DNA from: Thiotrichales bacterium HSG1
GTDB lineage: Bacteria; Pseudomonadota; Gammaproteobacteria; Beggiatoales; Beggiatoaceae
Assembly (NCBI GenBank): GCA_030378125.1
Contig: JAUCGN010000086.1
Coordinates: 1 to 7,148, forward strand
Direction of reading: 5' to 3'
Length of the DNA stretch: 7,148 nucleotides
Shown here piece after piece: positions 6,997 to 7,148 of this stretch. The stretch's first letter is position 1. Each line of letters starts with the position of its first letter. The notes under the pieces are model-generated. The model was not told where the DNA came from, ran no database searches, and saw nothing but the letters and a program-made list of their open reading frames with translations. A program made the position numbers and the translations under genes.

Positions 6997-7052
6997 AAAC
7001 TTCTTTAACTTATCGTGATGCTGGAGTCGATATAGACAATGGCAAATTTTAG
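6993..7052 (+). CDS. purM: PurM N-terminal fragment, cut off at a sequence junction
   Basis: The first 17 codons read MKTSLTYRDAGVDIDNG, the well-conserved start of phosphoribosylformylglycinamidine cyclo-ligase (E. coli has KTSLSYKDAGVDIDAGN). PurM makes aminoimidazole ribotide in purine synthesis and is normally about 345 residues. Similarity ends at about 7043, where the next residues should be N-x-L. Instead the frame reads KF and a TAG at 7050-7052. The ATG overlaps the DUF945 stop by ATGA. The gene is broken here either by a genuine rearrangement or by a chimeric join in the sequence. Confidence 0.85.
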   Translation: MKTSLTYRDAGVDIDNGKF

Positions 7053-7148
7053 TTGATGAGTTTTACCAGTTCCTCTTGGACCAACAATTAATTTAGCCCC
7101 TCTTTGCAAAATTTTCTTTTGAACTGCTAAGAAAAAATCATTTTGCAC
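7044..7148 (-). CDS. P-loop ATPase fragment, running in from right edge
   Basis: Read from the right edge on the minus strand, the frame gives QNDFFLAVQKKILQRGAKL and then IVGPRGTGKTHQLKFA. GPRGTGKT (7059-7082) is a textbook Walker A motif, preceded by a hydrophobic strand as in AAA-type and related ATPases. The frame continues to a TAA at 7005, but its last dozen codons are the antisense of purM, so true homology probably ends near 7044-7053. The gene start is outside the window. The exact ATPase family cannot be decided from 35 residues. Confidence 0.65.

Overview
The window is AT-rich and looks like a chromosomal piece from a sulfur-oxidising gammaproteobacterium of the Beggiatoa/Thioploca type. 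This is inferred from protein character and context: a NarK/NrtP-like nitrate transporter next to a PP2C-kinase fusion, a DUF945 (YdgA-like) gene joined to purM, and many short inverted-repeat elements. No rRNA or other marker gene is present, so the taxonomy is an inference.

Layout. Positions 1-130 hold the inner part of a transposase gene that enters from the left edge and is cut by a 243-bp MITE-like element (130-372). An AT-rich non-coding stretch follows, up to a complete MFS nitrate/nitrite transporter (1029-2525). A hairpin that looks like an intrinsic terminator (2599-2621) separates it from a complete PP2C phosphatase/Ser-Thr kinase fusion (best start 2648, end 4336). Directly after the kinase stop codon lies a 518-bp inverted-repeat element (4337-4854) flanked by 8-bp duplications. 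It contains a second, 90-bp element (4497-4586) with its own 8-bp duplication, plus the antisense C-terminal end of a degraded transposase. Next comes a decayed transposase gene (5062-5781), split by a third element of 132 bp (5361-5492) with a 5-bp duplication. Removing this element restores one reading frame across the site. The right part holds a complete DUF945 protein (about 5887-6996) overlapping the first 17 codons of purM. The purM match stops abruptly near 7043, and the rest of the window reads on the minus strand as part of a P-loop ATPase.

How it fits together. The intact genes fall into two blocks: nitrate uptake with a linked protein phosphorylation switch (transporter plus phosphatase/kinase), and an envelope-associated DUF945 protein translationally coupled to purine biosynthesis. 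Between and beside them is an insertion-element graveyard with at least four non-autonomous inverted-repeat elements, three of which have clear or plausible target duplications, in nested order. The purM/ATPase join is either a real rearrangement or, quite possibly, an amplification or assembly chimera at a contig end.
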